Assembly (NCBI GenBank): GCA_013289585.1
Contig: JABCZR010000024.1
Span: 1-64,000, forward strand
Length of the DNA stretch: 64,000 nucleotides
Reading direction: 5' to 3'
Origin: Acidobacteriota bacterium
GTDB lineage: Bacteria; Acidobacteriota; Terriglobia; Acidiferrales; UBA7541
The number at the start of each line of letters is the position of its first letter. Within the stretch, counting starts at the first letter, position 1. Shown here piece by piece: positions 16,564-26,426 of this stretch. The notes beneath the pieces were generated by a model. It made no database searches. It was not told the origin of the DNA and saw only the letters and a list, made by a program, of their open reading frames with translations. The position numbers and the translations under genes are program-made.

Positions 16564-17268
16564 TTATGCCGTTGCCGCGGCTCCCTGATTAGCTTTCGCG
16601 GCGGCGCGAATCACCTCGATGACGCGTTCTGGTTGGGAGAGCATCGGCACGTGGCTGCTGTCGAGCTCATAGGTGGTTGCGCCCATGCGCTTGGCGAAAA
16701 AACGCTCCAGATCGGGATGCACGGTGCGGTCTTTCTTGCCGACGATGTACCAGCTCGGCTTCGATTTCCAAGCGGTTCCCCCGGCTTTTGCCTCGAACAG
16801 GTCGGGTAGGGGAGCGCCTTGGGTCGCCCAAACGAGCTTCTGCTCCTGCTCCGAAAGGTCTCCGCAGAAATGCTTCGTGCCCTCCGGACTCAGCCAGATA
16901 CGTCCATCCACGACTTCGATGTGGGAGAAGACGTCGGTCTTCGGGAATTTGGACTGCTGCGTTTGAGACGTTTCATCGGCGTCGGGAGCGAGCGCGCAGA
17001 TATAAACCAGCCCGACAACGCGATCGTCGGTGCCGGCGCCGGTGATGACGCTTCCGCCGTAGGAGTGGCCGACAAGGATAACGGGTCTGCTGACGCGGCC
17101 TATCGTTGCTTTCGTCACGGCGACGTCCTCTGCCGTTGTGTTGAGGCCATATTGCGCGGCAATACACTCATACCCCTCCGCCTGAAGCGGACCGATCAAC
17201 TTACTGAAGCACGAGCCATCGGCCCAGAGTCCGTGGCAGAACACGATGCTTGGTTTTGTTTGCGTCAT
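16564..17268 (-). CDS. Alpha/beta hydrolase
   Basis: 234 residues of the EstC/salicylate-esterase-like alpha/beta hydrolase type. The N-terminal strand VFCHGLWADGSCF supplies the oxyanion region, GHSYGG holds the nucleophile Ser (near residue 69), YIVGKKDRTVHPDLE should carry the acid, and DSSHVPMLSQPE the His. No signal peptide, so cytoplasmic. The Ala-rich end is not conserved. Substrate unknown. It is convergent with the glyoxalase-fold gene and single on its strand. Confidence 0.86.
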   Translation of the reverse strand: MTQTKPSIVFCHGLWADGSCFSKLIGPLQAEGYECIAAQYGLNTTAEDVAVTKATIGRVSRPVILVGHSYGGSVITGAGTDDRVVGLVYICALAPDADETSQTQQSKFPKTDVFSHIEVVDGRIWLSPEGTKHFCGDLSEQEQKLVWATQGAPLPDLFEAKAGGTAWKSKPSWYIVGKKDRTVHPDLERFFAKRMGATTYELDSSHVPMLSQPERVIEVIRAAAKANQGAAATA

Positions 17269-17897
17269 TTTGTTCTCCTTGCTTGTCTCTCACATATTCC
17301 GGGTTCAACAGAGCCGGACAGTGAAGCAAATTCTAAGAAAAGCTGGACGCTGTTGCAAGCGACTGTCGATGGACGTGTCCCACTCAGCGCATTCTCAAGG
17401 TTGGCTGCTCGCTTGCAGAATCTTGCTGGTCTTGTCGCTGCCTGGGGACCGTGCCGGGGGACAGACCCCACCCTGAAAATCTCCAATCCTTACGAGCCAA
17501 ACGATCGATATCACGTGAACATCAGAAAACGTCCAATCTGTCCCCGTCGCCAAGGGCGGGCGGAATTTATCCCGGCCCGGCCGGGCACCCGACCCTTACT
17601 TCGTCTTCTCCTCCTTACTGGCCTGCCCTGCGGGCCAATCGCCACTCCCCACACCAAGTAGTTCAATCTGGTTACCGAGCATTCCAGAAGTTACGATTCT
17701 TCTGCTTCTAGCTTCCGAGTTGCCAGTAATCCGTCCAGGATCGGTGCCAAGCGCTGAGATAGCTGCCTACAACCCAGTTAACCGAGCGAGTGGTATTACT
17801 TCCGAATCGGGCGTGTCACTAACACCCGCCAAGGCGAAGATGAGTGCCCAATGTGGCGTCCAAGGGATGACAGAGACTGTCTGAAGGATTGGCGATA
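17269..17897. other. Intergenic region, no gene seen apart from one repeat
   Basis: 629 bp between an alpha/beta hydrolase and an amidohydrolase, both leftward. Open frames here are short and lack coding character. It holds repeat copy A (17451-17547). I see no tRNA or recognisable promoter motif. Confidence 0.6.
17451..17547 (+). repeat. ~100-bp interspersed repeat, copy A
   Basis: Begins GTGCCGGGGGACAGAC and continues with CTCCAATCCTTACGAGCC, AACGATCGATATCACGTGAA, CATCAGAAAACGTCC and CTGTCCCC. The five other copies in the window are B 19821, C 20530, D 21641, E 24279 and F 27451, all in the same orientation. This copy lacks the GAAGTTTCCCCT block. Confidence 0.8.
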
Positions 17898-19694
17898 TTA
17901 GTTGGTGGAGTTAAGTTTTTTCAGCATTTGGATGGCGTTGCTGTTGGAAGGGTCGAGCTGAAGAGACCTCTGGTAGTTGGCGATGGCGAGTCGCGTGTCG
18001 CCGTTGTCCATGTAAGCTTCCGCGAGGCTGTCATAAGCGTTGCCCGACTGGGGATAGGCCTCCACATTTAACTGGAAGATGCGAATCGCCTCTTTGAAAT
18101 TCTTGCTGCCGAGCAGTTGATAGCCAAGTGCGTTGAGTTCCGCTTCGTCAAAGTCGTACACGCCGGGTTGCGTCGACTTAAGCTCCTGATACTGCTTAAT
18201 CGCAGCATCGATGCCACCGGAGGATATGGTCTGCAAAAGAACCTCCACGATCGACTTGCGATTCGCGAGACGTTCCACTTTTCGGAGCATCGCGTCGAGC
18301 GCGCCGCGGTCATAGTAGGCTCCATCGTAGACGAGCGCGGAGATCTTACGGACGTTACGGATGTCGTCCAGAGGATTGCCATCGAGAAGCACCATATCGG
18401 CGAGTTTGCCGGGCTCGATAGTGCCGAGGTCTTTTTCGCGGCCGAGGAAGAGTGCGGGATTGTAAGTGGCGGTACGGATAGCCTCCTGGGGAGAAAGACC
18501 GGCCTTAACATAAAGTTCCAGTTCGTCTGCAAGACTGAAGCCAGGAGCAACGAAGGGACTCGGCGTATCAGTGCCCGCGATGATGCCTACGCCGGCCTGT
18601 TTCAGCGCAAAGACCGTGACCATGTCATGTTCGAATTGGCGCTTCGCATACGTTGGATTCAGGGCGGCAATTTTGAACAAGTAGTTGTTTTCAGGCTCCC
18701 AGGAAACCCGGATACTTCGTGGCAAATAACGAACGTTTGGATCATTCGAGAGGCTCGGGTCACCGACAAGCGCCATGGTGCGGAAAATTACAAGAGTAGG
18801 GCAGACCCAGGTTCCATTGGACTTGAGGTGAGCGCCGACAGCGGCACATCGCTGAGGGCTGTAGCTATCGAGAATCGAGACGCCCATGGCGGCGAGATGA
18901 GATCCTCCTGCGAGAGAGGATTTGCCCGCGGCAATCATCTCCACGAGATCCTGTCGGGATCTGAGATGAAAGTCCTCTGCACGTGATGAGCAGGAGCCAT
19001 CGATACCAGCGAGGTGTTCGATGCTTTTTTGTCCGGCATCGGAAGCTTCTTCAACTGAAACAGACATCGGCGTGTGGCCGGTGAATGGAAGGCCAAGTTT
19101 TTTGGATTCACTGACAATGGCGAAATAGAGATCGCGGGGGAGGAAGGAGTAGACCTTAATGAAATCAGCGCCCGCCTGCTTCTCCGCGTCGACCGCTTTA
19201 CGCGCTTCGTCGGGCGTTTGAACGGAAATGAAGTAGGGCAGAAATGGGGTCGGGCCATCGATAATTCTGCTGCCGATGACCATGCGCGGCCCGACTAGTG
19301 TCCCGGCTTCGATCTGCTTGCGACTCTCGTGGGCGGTGGAATCGCCAAACATGATGCGGAGGCCGGTGACACCGTTGACGAGATAGAGAGGAAGATATTC
19401 TGCATCGGAAAAGTGCGCGTGCATGTCCCAGAGGCCGGGGATGAGGAATTTGCCAGAAGCGTCGATGACACGGGCGGCTTGTGGCAGAGACGGCTTCGCG
19501 GCCCCGGAAATGGAGGAAATGCGATGGCCGGAAATGACGATAGTTCGATCGACGAGCAGGGGCGTACCAGTGGCGTTGATAACCGTGACATGAGTGATGA
19601 CCAGAGGTTGCGCTGAGGATTCGGCGGTGGATTGGGCGTAAGCGACGGAGTGAAGCCAAACGACAAGTAAGAAGAAGGTGGCGAAGCGATGCAT
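17898..19694 (-). CDS. Exported amidohydrolase with C-terminal TPR domain
   Basis: 598 residues. A signal peptide (first ~22 residues, HRFATFFLLVVWLHSVAYA) exports it. The amidohydrolase domain has the HxH pair in GLWDMHAHFSD, a probable bridging Lys in DFIKVYS, His ligands in GHTPMSV and SIEHLAG, and the Asp in IIAGTDTPSPF, so the binuclear metal site looks intact. From about residue 500 two to three TPR units follow (for example NAYDSLAEAYMDNGDTRLAI), an uncommon fusion. The start at 19694 has GGAGG upstream. Substrate unknown; relatives act on prolyl peptides or imidazolones. The repeat copy B lies just upstream. Confidence 0.88.
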   Translation of the reverse strand: MHRFATFFLLVVWLHSVAYAQSTAESSAQPLVITHVTVINATGTPLLVDRTIVISGHRISSISGAAKPSLPQAARVIDASGKFLIPGLWDMHAHFSDAEYLPLYLVNGVTGLRIMFGDSTAHESRKQIEAGTLVGPRMVIGSRIIDGPTPFLPYFISVQTPDEARKAVDAEKQAGADFIKVYSFLPRDLYFAIVSESKKLGLPFTGHTPMSVSVEEASDAGQKSIEHLAGIDGSCSSRAEDFHLRSRQDLVEMIAAGKSSLAGGSHLAAMGVSILDSYSPQRCAAVGAHLKSNGTWVCPTLVIFRTMALVGDPSLSNDPNVRYLPRSIRVSWEPENNYLFKIAALNPTYAKRQFEHDMVTVFALKQAGVGIIAGTDTPSPFVAPGFSLADELELYVKAGLSPQEAIRTATYNPALFLGREKDLGTIEPGKLADMVLLDGNPLDDIRNVRKISALVYDGAYYDRGALDAMLRKVERLANRKSIVEVLLQTISSGGIDAAIKQYQELKSTQPGVYDFDEAELNALGYQLLGSKNFKEAIRIFQLNVEAYPQSGNAYDSLAEAYMDNGDTRLAIANYQRSLQLDPSNSNAIQMLKKLNSTN

Positions 19695-19820
19695 TGGACC
19701 TCCAACGGCGAGCAAATCGGGAGACCAAGAAAGCGGACGAAAGGACTGGGCGAAAGCATAGCGCAAAACGCAAGTAGCGACGAGACAGAAGAGAATTGCC
19801 GACGAGTTGCCGGGGGACGG

Positions 19821-19905
19821 GTGCCGGGGACAGTCTCCAATCATCACGAACCAAACGCTCGATATCACAGGAACTTCCGAAACCGTCCCGTCTGCCTCCG
19901 ATTTC
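19821..19905 (+). repeat. ~100-bp interspersed repeat, copy B (internal deletion)
   Basis: GTGCCGGGGACAG joins directly to TCTCCAATCATCACGAACC, so the GAAGTTTCCCCTACTCTGAA block present in copies C-F is missing. The right part (CGATATCACAGGAAC, then ACCGTCCCGTCTG) is conserved. Confidence 0.75.
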
Positions 19906-19957
19906 CCTGAAGCGGGCTAACCTTGCCAGGCTACCCCATCGGCGGTACTGTTCCGGA

Positions 19958-20506
<549 letters not shown>

Positions 20507-20529
20507 CCATTGAGCTTGTTAGGTGTCGG

Positions 20530-20725
20530 GGCGCCGGGGGACAGAAGGGAAGTTCCCCTACTCTGAAAGTCTCCAATCATCACGGCCAACGGCATTCGCG
20601 CTCTGTAGAGGCCGGGCTTCAGCCCGACTCCTTGTCTCGTCACTCGCCACTCGTCACCCAAATCATTACGAGCCAAACCATCGATATCACAGGAACATCA
20701 GAAATCGTCCCGTTCTGTCCCGACT
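20530..20725 (+). repeat. ~100-bp interspersed repeat, copy C, split by an insert
   Basis: The left part (CGCCGGGGGACAGAAGGGAA to AATCATCACG at 20584) and the right part (AATCATTACG at 20661 to about 20725) together make one complete copy. Between them lie 76 bp carrying the hairpin repeat also found at 16501. The break is flanked by AATCATCACG and AATCATTACG, 9 of 10 identical, which looks like a target-site duplication. Confidence 0.75.
20585..20660. mobile_element. 76-bp hairpin insert within repeat copy C
   Basis: Contains CGCGCTCTGTAGAG, the stem CCGGGCTTCAGCCCG and CTCCTT, matching 16501-16542. It is flanked by near-perfect 10-bp direct repeats (20575-20584 and 20661-20670). Too small to encode anything; if mobile it must be moved by an enzyme encoded elsewhere. 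Confidence 0.45.
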
Positions 20726-20784
20726 CCACCCAAGAAATCTCCTGGGATCGGGGGCTGCCCGCCAACATTCAGATGCCTTACTCG

Positions 20785-21522
20785 TTAGTTCTTTTCTTGT
20801 GGCTCAACCAGCGGCGGGTTGGCCTCTGGGTGTTCCCGCAAATACTGTTCCACAGGCGCGTCGCGCTTCACGAAGCGGAATCCTCGCCGCGTATTCACGT
20901 CGATGCTCTTCTGCAAATCCAATTCGCTGAGGGCCATCGTCCGTTCGACCGACTTCGTGCCACCTTCCTCCAAAGTGATGAAATGGACTTGATCGCCCAC
21001 GAACCAGTAGTCGGTCACGTTCCACGCCGTGCCTTGTTTCAGAAAGAGTTGCACCAGCTCGCGCTCTCCTCCACCGTACAGGTACGGAGCGGTTTCGTAC
21101 ACGGGTATGGTCACGTAATTCTCAAAACCCGCCCCGTACGGAAGGAAATTGTCGCAGCCGTAGCCGTAGTCCCATCTCCAAAGCGGACCGCAGTTCACCC
21201 ACCACGAGTTAAAGAAGCCCCCGCGAAACCCGAAGATGGGCGCATGAACGAAGACACGGCGATGAATGAAAATGGGCCTCTGCCGGATGATCACTTGAGG
21301 AGGCACCGTGGTTCCGTGCGAAGCCCGCGGAGCAGATGCATGTGGCACACTTGCGCGCGCTCCGCCGCCAAAGTGACCGCCTCCCCCGACGTGGCCTCCT
21401 CCCGCATGACCGCCATGCTGCGCGAATGCCTGCGGTGTCAGAACGCACGCGTACGCCAACGCACAGAGCGTAGCAATTATGAGCTTTTTGGGAATCGATC
21501 CGCGAACGACAAACTTGGCCAT
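20785..21522 (-). CDS. Exported hypothetical protein with Gly/His-rich N-terminus
   Basis: 245 residues. Signal peptide of about 34 residues ending in PQAFAQ. Directly after it comes a GHAGGGHVGGGGHFGGG stretch, which could bind metal. An aromatic part follows (FFNSWWVNC, WRWDYGYGC, two Cys-containing segments), and then a soluble domain with LVQLFLKQGTAWNVTDYW and DQVHFITLEEGG. The last part looks like the fold seen in exported proteins that respond to envelope conditions, but I do not recognise a family. Probably periplasmic or on the surface. It is alone on its strand between two repeat copies. Confidence 0.75.
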   Translation of the reverse strand: MAKFVVRGSIPKKLIIATLCALAYACVLTPQAFAQHGGHAGGGHVGGGGHFGGGARASVPHASAPRASHGTTVPPQVIIRQRPIFIHRRVFVHAPIFGFRGGFFNSWWVNCGPLWRWDYGYGCDNFLPYGAGFENYVTIPVYETAPYLYGGGERELVQLFLKQGTAWNVTDYWFVGDQVHFITLEEGGTKSVERTMALSELDLQKSIDVNTRRGFRFVKRDAPVEQYLREHPEANPPLVEPQEKN

Positions 21523-21640
21523 GAGGCTACCCTCCTTGCAGCATCCAACTCAGGCTGCCAGGATCGCGCAAACTCTTTTCCCACCATTCTAATCCCCTCT
21601 GCCGTCCATTGTCTTCCACTCTTAACTTTCGGTAGTGGTA

Positions 21641-21768
21641 CAGTTTCCGGCGGACGAACGCGAAGTTTCCCCCGCTCTGAAAACTCTCCAATCATTACGA
21701 CCCAAACGATCGACATCACATCAACATCAGAAATAGTCCCGTCTGTCCCCGATTTCCCTAGGACTCCA
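21641..21768 (+). repeat. ~100-bp interspersed repeat, copy D
   Basis: Carries all blocks: GCGAAGTTTCCCCCGCTCTG, CTCCAATCATTACGACCC, AACGATCGACATCACATC, ATCAGAAATAGTCCCG and TCTGTCCCCGATTTCCC. Directly to its right is a copy of a second short repeat (21760-21800). Confidence 0.8.
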
Positions 21769-21800
21769 CTTGTTCGGTGAGCGCGTTTATCAGGACCTAG
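21760..21800 (+). repeat. GCGTTTATCAGGACC short repeat, copy 1
   Basis: AGGACTCCAC, then CGGTGAGCGCGTTTATCAGG and ACCTA. The same order (AGGACTCCAC, then CGATAACCGCGTTTATCAGG) occurs at 58669-58709. Shorter relatives lie at 56766-56800 and 59321-59350. Confidence 0.6.
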
Positions 21801-21917
21801 CAGGCAACAAACTCGCCTCTGCCTCATGGACTGGTCCGGGTGCTCTATTGTTTCCTCTGGCGCTACGAAGGACGTTTAAGCAGAGAATCGAGCTCACCCG
21901 CCGCCGAGAAAAAACAG

Positions 21918-23462
21918 CTAGTGGAAGCCTACGGCTCCCGCGATGGAGTCGGCTAGCTTTTTGGGGTCGTAGGCTATGCCGTCTTTGAAGACTAGTTCAA
22001 CATTTTCTATGTCTTCGATTTTGCGGCTGGGATCGCCTTTGAGTACGACTATGTCGGCGCGGCGGCCAGGTTTCAGGGTGCCGATGCGATCGGATTCGCC
22101 GAGGAAGTCAGCACCGTTTTGCGTGGCGATGTGAATGGCTTCTAGCGGAGTGAAGCCCGCTTCGACGAGGAGTTCGACCTGGCGCTGGTCACCGTACCCG
22201 GCCAGAACGCCGCCGTAACCGCTGGGGTCTTCTCCTGAGAGGAGCACTCCACCCGCTTTGACGAAAGCGTACTCGAACTGCATTTCTTTTTTGAGCTGAT
22301 TAACGGTGGGCGGTGGGCCTTCAGCGATTTGAGCGCGGACGGCGAGATAGTCCACGCGCGAGGGCTGCGAGAGGGCTTTCAGGACGCGCTGCTGCAGCGG
22401 CGGGCGATTTGGCTGGAAGGTTTCGAAGATGACCAGCGTCGAAGTGATGGCTACGTGGCGCTCGACTAGTTTGCGGATCATGGCTTGGACTGGCGCACTC
22501 TCGATATCGACGTTTTCTATCGCCGTGCCGGCGTCTGGCGGGCACTGATCGAGTTGCTTGTGCGGATTGAACTCCTCGTCGACGATGATTCCGTGCTCAA
22601 GATTGTCGATGCCGAGGTCGGCAGCTTCGGTAAAGCCTACGGAGCAGAGATGACCGGTTACTTTGATGCCACGCGCGTGAGCCGCTTTGATGGCGGCGGC
22701 GAGTTCGGCCCGCGTGATGTGCATGAAGGCTTTGAACGAAGTGGCGCCGGTGTCGATCCAATAATTGACCATGCGAGTGGCTTCTTCGGGGCCGGAGAGT
22801 TCGTGAAACTGCGGAACGAAAGATCCCACGCCTTCAAGGTACGGGCCGGTGATGTGCATCTTGGGGCCGGGTTGCTGACCCGAGTCGATTAATTTCTTTA
22901 GGGCGAGATCGGTGTACGGCTCGAGACTGCCTGCCGTGCGAATAGTGGTCACGCCACCGGCAAGATACAGGCGCGGAAAACTGAAACCCATTTCGTCGAG
23001 GAGTGCGGGAGCGCCGGGAACCGGTCCCATGCCCGAGGCTGCGGGATAAAACATGTGGTCATGCATGCCGACGAGGCCCGGGATAACGGAGCGGCCGGAG
23101 AGGTCGACAATTTTTGCGCCTTCGGGGATCTTGATCGACGCATCCGGGCCGAGTTCGCGGATGTTGCCCTGGTCGATGAGCACAGTTTGGTTTTCGGTGG
23201 CAGGCGCTCCAGTACCGTCAATGACTCGGACGTGCTGGAGAGCGATTACCGGCGCATCGATAGCGACGAAAGATCTTGTGACCGGCGAGAGCGCGGGCTT
23301 TTCCTGCGCAGGGAGAGCCGCGGCGGGACCAGCGAGCACAGGCGCGGCTTCGGGGTCGGTTGCGTGCGGCGAGGGCGAGAATTGAGACCTTTGCCCTGCC
23401 GCGGGGAGTACGCCGGGAATGAGAAGAAGAAAAGCCAGAAACAAGCGAGTGGTCAATCGCAC
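21918..23462 (-). CDS. Exported amidohydrolase
   Basis: 514 residues with a signal peptide of ~23 residues (RLFLAFLLLIPGVLPAAG) and a Pro/Ala-rich linker. The metal-site motifs are GLVGMHDHMFY (HxH), SFKAFMH (bridging Lys), VTGHLCSVG, NLEHGIIVD and LLSGEDPSG, so it should be an active metal-dependent hydrolase. The C-terminal GTLKPGRRADIVVLKGDP is typical of the family. The start is GTG at 23462. It resembles the amidohydrolase at 17898 in plan but lacks TPRs. Likely periplasmic; substrate unknown. Confidence 0.88.
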   Translation of the reverse strand: MRLTTRLFLAFLLLIPGVLPAAGQRSQFSPSPHATDPEAAPVLAGPAAALPAQEKPALSPVTRSFVAIDAPVIALQHVRVIDGTGAPATENQTVLIDQGNIRELGPDASIKIPEGAKIVDLSGRSVIPGLVGMHDHMFYPAASGMGPVPGAPALLDEMGFSFPRLYLAGGVTTIRTAGSLEPYTDLALKKLIDSGQQPGPKMHITGPYLEGVGSFVPQFHELSGPEEATRMVNYWIDTGATSFKAFMHITRAELAAAIKAAHARGIKVTGHLCSVGFTEAADLGIDNLEHGIIVDEEFNPHKQLDQCPPDAGTAIENVDIESAPVQAMIRKLVERHVAITSTLVIFETFQPNRPPLQQRVLKALSQPSRVDYLAVRAQIAEGPPPTVNQLKKEMQFEYAFVKAGGVLLSGEDPSGYGGVLAGYGDQRQVELLVEAGFTPLEAIHIATQNGADFLGESDRIGTLKPGRRADIVVLKGDPSRKIEDIENVELVFKDGIAYDPKKLADSIAGAVGFH

Positions 23463-23762
23463 AAATCCTCTGTAATGGCGCCGAGTCCACGGACCACTCG
23501 CGATAGACCGTTGTGAACCTGAAGCGGTATTGGATCACGATGTCTCCCCGTCAAATGAGAGACGATGCGCGGGAAGATAGGCTCACCCGGCGTTGCTGTC
23601 AAGCGGTATTACAGGAAGAAGATACGGCGCTGACGGGAAGTATCCAATGAAGCAGCTGCAAGGTCGCGGAACGCGAAGTTGCCCTGTGCTAAAATCCCGG
23701 TCCGATACTCAGCACAGCGTACACCTATTTCGATGACGTTCACAAAAAGTGGGTTGACAGGT

Positions 23763-24277
23763 ATGGCGCACGCAACAAAATTCATAATGATAGCTGTTTT
23801 GTTTTTCTGCTCCAGAAGCGCATTTGCGCAGACCGACAAAGAAGAGAAAGAAGTTGCGGTCATCGAACTTGGAGCAGCAACTAACTGGAATTTCAAAGGC
23901 GGCGGGTCGTCTTTCGGACCCACTGTCGCCGCCGAAGTCACCCCATCGAGAAGTGGCTCGAACTGGAAGCTGGTGTGACGCCACTGATCAGTCGGCATTC
24001 TACGGAGTGGGGCACCGATCTTCTTTTCAAGAAACCTTGGACACTGTCTAGGAAAGTGGAATTAATGGTTGGGATAGGCCCGGAGTGGATTCACACCAAC
24101 GAAACAGGCAAATCACCGAACTCAGTGAGCGCGGAAGCCGTCGTCGACGTTATGTTTTGGCCTTCAAAAAAGCACAGATTCGGTTGGTATGTGGAACCGG
24201 GCTACGAGCGTAATTTTGGCCGTGGACATGAACAATCGCTTGGAGTCAGCGGCGGCCTGTTAATTTCGATCCGGTAA
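23763..24277 (+). pseudogene. Exported beta-rich protein gene broken by a frameshift
   Basis: The first frame encodes a signal peptide (ATKFIMIAVLFFCSRSAFAQ) and a start AVIELGAATNWNFKGG, then hits a stop at 23978. The next frame carries on the same protein: with one extra C in the CCCC run near 23941 the join reads VTPIEKWLELEAGVTPLISR and continues through GIGPEWIHTN and YVEPGYERNFGRGHEQSLGV to the stop at 24277. Intact, it would be ~170 residues and look like a small outer-membrane beta-barrel or surface protein. Either a real 1-bp deletion or a base-calling error. Repeat copy E begins two bases after the stop. Confidence 0.75.
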
Positions 24278-24278
24278 G

Positions 24279-24376
24279 GGTGCCGGGGGACAGACGGGAA
24301 GTTTCCCCTACTCTGAAAGTCTCCAATCATTACGACCCAAACGATCGATATCACAGGAACATCAGAAATCGTCCCT
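24279..24376 (+). repeat. ~100-bp interspersed repeat, copy E
   Basis: The cleanest copy: GTGCCGGGGGACAGACGGGA, AGTTTCCCCTACTCTGAAAG, TCTCCAATCATTACGACCC, AACGATCGATATCACAGGAA, CATCAGAAATCGTCCC. It starts directly behind the broken exported-protein gene. Confidence 0.82.
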
Positions 24377-24417
24377 CACCAACCGATGGAAAGACATTCG
24401 ATCTAAGTTGCATAGTC

Positions 24418-24666
24418 TTAGCGCCATGGAAGCGGTCGTAGCAGACCCAGGTATATCAACACTCCCCAGACGGTCCAAGCCGTGCCCGCCACGATGTAAA
24501 TGCCGAGATAGAAGTAGAATCCGCGAGGATTGTCTTGTCGGTTAGGCCGGTACCCCCGAAATCCTCCCGCAACGAGTTCGCCAGAGATATGGCCCCGCCA
24601 AGCTGCAAAAAGAATAAGAAAGCCTAACGCCAGGAGAGCGATTGTGCTCGGCATGCGCCCCATCAT
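24418..24666 (-). CDS. Small membrane protein
   Basis: 82 residues with two hydrophobic helices (STIALLALGFLILFAAW and YLGIYIVAGTAWTVWGVLIYLGLL) separated by a polar loop of ~30 residues. The start at 24666 has AAGGTGG upstream. No family recognised and no operon partner. Confidence 0.55.
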   Translation of the reverse strand: MMGRMPSTIALLALGFLILFAAWRGHISGELVAGGFRGYRPNRQDNPRGFYFYLGIYIVAGTAWTVWGVLIYLGLLRPLPWR

Positions 24667-24982
24667 CTGCCACCTTACTTGTCTCGCAGACAAGACCGTT
24701 CTGCGTCAGTCAGACGCCCTAGAAGGGGATTATCCCGCACTTTTGAATACTGTACGCCGAAGTGTAAAGGTTTTCTGACCAGGTCGAGAGCCAGTGCTGA
24801 CCTCGTTATGGCAGTACAGGCTGTTCTGAGGTGTCGAGTGCCGGCGGACAGACCAGAAGCGCTTATTACTCGCCGTCTGCTCCGTCGTAGAAATCGTACG
24901 CGCACCGCTGGGCCTGTTGGAGCGCGGGCCGGTGCAAAACGAAAGCTAATTTACCCAAATTGGGAGGCCGGGGCCGTGCTAT
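24667..24982. other. Intergenic, nothing recognised
   Basis: 316 bp between a small membrane-protein gene and the 3' end of a broken lipoprotein gene. No coding region, repeat copy or RNA fold was recognised. Confidence 0.5.
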
Positions 24983-25952
24983 CTAATCAAGGCGATTCAA
25001 GCTGAAGGCCAGTCTCCACGAGTCGCCATCTTTTACATACACGGACGTGCCGTAGATCGGCACCAGCGGGAGGTTCTGACCGTTGCATGTTCCCTCAGCG
25101 GTTCCCGTACGGCTGAGTATGCCAACTTTCGGCGACAGCAATGTGCCTGCACCGTCGGCTACGCTGACGCCCTTGATGTCGCAATATGCCGATGTCCAAT
25201 TTTTCAGGGTGTCCGCCTTGTTAGCAAAATAAGCGCCCTATATGTTTTGGAACGAAAGGTCTGCTGTCGTCAGTTCTTCGAGCTTCTTGGCATCCTTTGC
25301 TTTCCAGGCTTCCCAGACGTTCTTTTCGACCGCCATCATGGCTGCTGGTACTCGGATCGGCGGCGATATTCGCGCTTGGCACAGCCTTGTCGTCCTTCTT
25401 CGTTTCTTTCTTGCTCTCGGCCGTTGCGGGAAGAGGCGGATTCTTGGCGTCGAAAATCGGATCTTGACCGTGGAACGCGGCTCGCCACGTGCCACCGGCT
25501 CGAATCCAAACAGTCGCAGCGCGAATCGGGCTTGGGATCTTCAACTTACCGTCCGGACCGGTGCAGCTTCCGTCAAATGTTCCCCGGTAACTAAGCACGT
25601 AGATGTCCGCATCTATCCTGGCCATCTGCGGGTCTTCGAGCCTCCAGCCTTTGACGTTGCACTTGTTACTGGCAATCAATTTCACCACCGCGGCTTTGTC
25701 CATCTGCCGGCCGCCTTCGCGCATCACGAATTTGTCGCTTAACATTCCCTCGAAAAACTTCGAATCACTCCTGAGATAGGCTGCATTGGCCTGATTATCG
25801 AGTGCGAGCAGGGCATCAGCGGTCTCGGCCGCTGCGGCTGGCTTGGTAACGCCAGCGCTCGTGCTACGGTCTGTGGCCTTTTCTGGGGTTCCGCATGCCG
25901 CGAGCATCAGAGCCGCCAGGCCAAGAAATGCGTTAATCACCGCCGTTTTCAT
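24983..25952 (-). pseudogene. Two-domain SnoaL/DUF4440-like lipoprotein gene, broken
   Basis: The start (25952) encodes a lipoprotein signal with lipobox LMLAACG. A first DUF4440-like domain follows (ADALLALDNQANAAYL to TWRAAFHGQDPIF). After NIAADP the frame is lost. The second domain continues in another frame: AVEKNVWEAWKAKDAKKLEE, TTADLSFQNI, then an in-frame TAG at 25238-25240, then GAYFANKADTLKNWTSAYCD to WRLAFSLNRLD and the stop at 24983. So there is at least one frameshift (near 25350) and one nonsense codon. The two domains resemble each other. Function in the intact state is unknown. Confidence 0.75.
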
Positions 25953-26013
25953 GTCCAGTCTCCGCAATCCCTTAGCTTCTTCCCATTGACGCATGCCAGT
26001 ATAGAATCCACTC

Positions 26014-26240
26014 ATGTCCAAATCCACAGCTAAGGCCGACCGGCAAAGTTGATAGTCCTTTGGATTGGTGCCGGATTATGCTCCATCACACTTGTCAGGC
26101 TTGCGTTTCGCATAGCGTATTCGGGCAGAGAGCCTCGCCTGCTTTTTATACTGGCCGAGCTTTGGTGTGGCTTAATGCTGGCAGCATTCCTGTCAGTTAT
26201 AAGAAACTTGTATAAGAAACAAAAGAGTGGGGCGTCTTGA
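26014..26240 (+). pseudogene. Possible small membrane protein, N-terminus out of frame
   Basis: ATG at 26014 opens a short frame (SKSTAKADRQ) that stops after 12 codons. The adjacent frame then encodes LIVLWIGAGLCSITLVRLAF and a second hydrophobic helix (LLFILAELWCGLMLAAFLSV). One added base near 26047 would fuse them into a ~75-residue two-helix protein. Alternatively translation starts at TTG 26049. Weak evidence; it may be non-coding. Confidence 0.35.
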
Positions 26241-26426
26241 ATTTGGATGGGCGGGTGGCAGGCCCTTTACCGCCAGGGGTTCTCCTATTTGCTGCGAATA
26301 GTGAGAGAGCTTCGGTCGCCCCTAAATGTCCGGAAGCCCTCTCTACATGTACGTCGAATGACGCGCGTTGAAATCGACACACATCGCCAAGTATTCGCAG
26401 GTGAGTCTCAGCGAGTACCAAAGCTA

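Noticed and set aside
19796-19957. N-terminal extension of the DHFR-fold protein.
   Set aside because: The extra residues are a translation of repeat copy B; the fold starts at ATG 19958.
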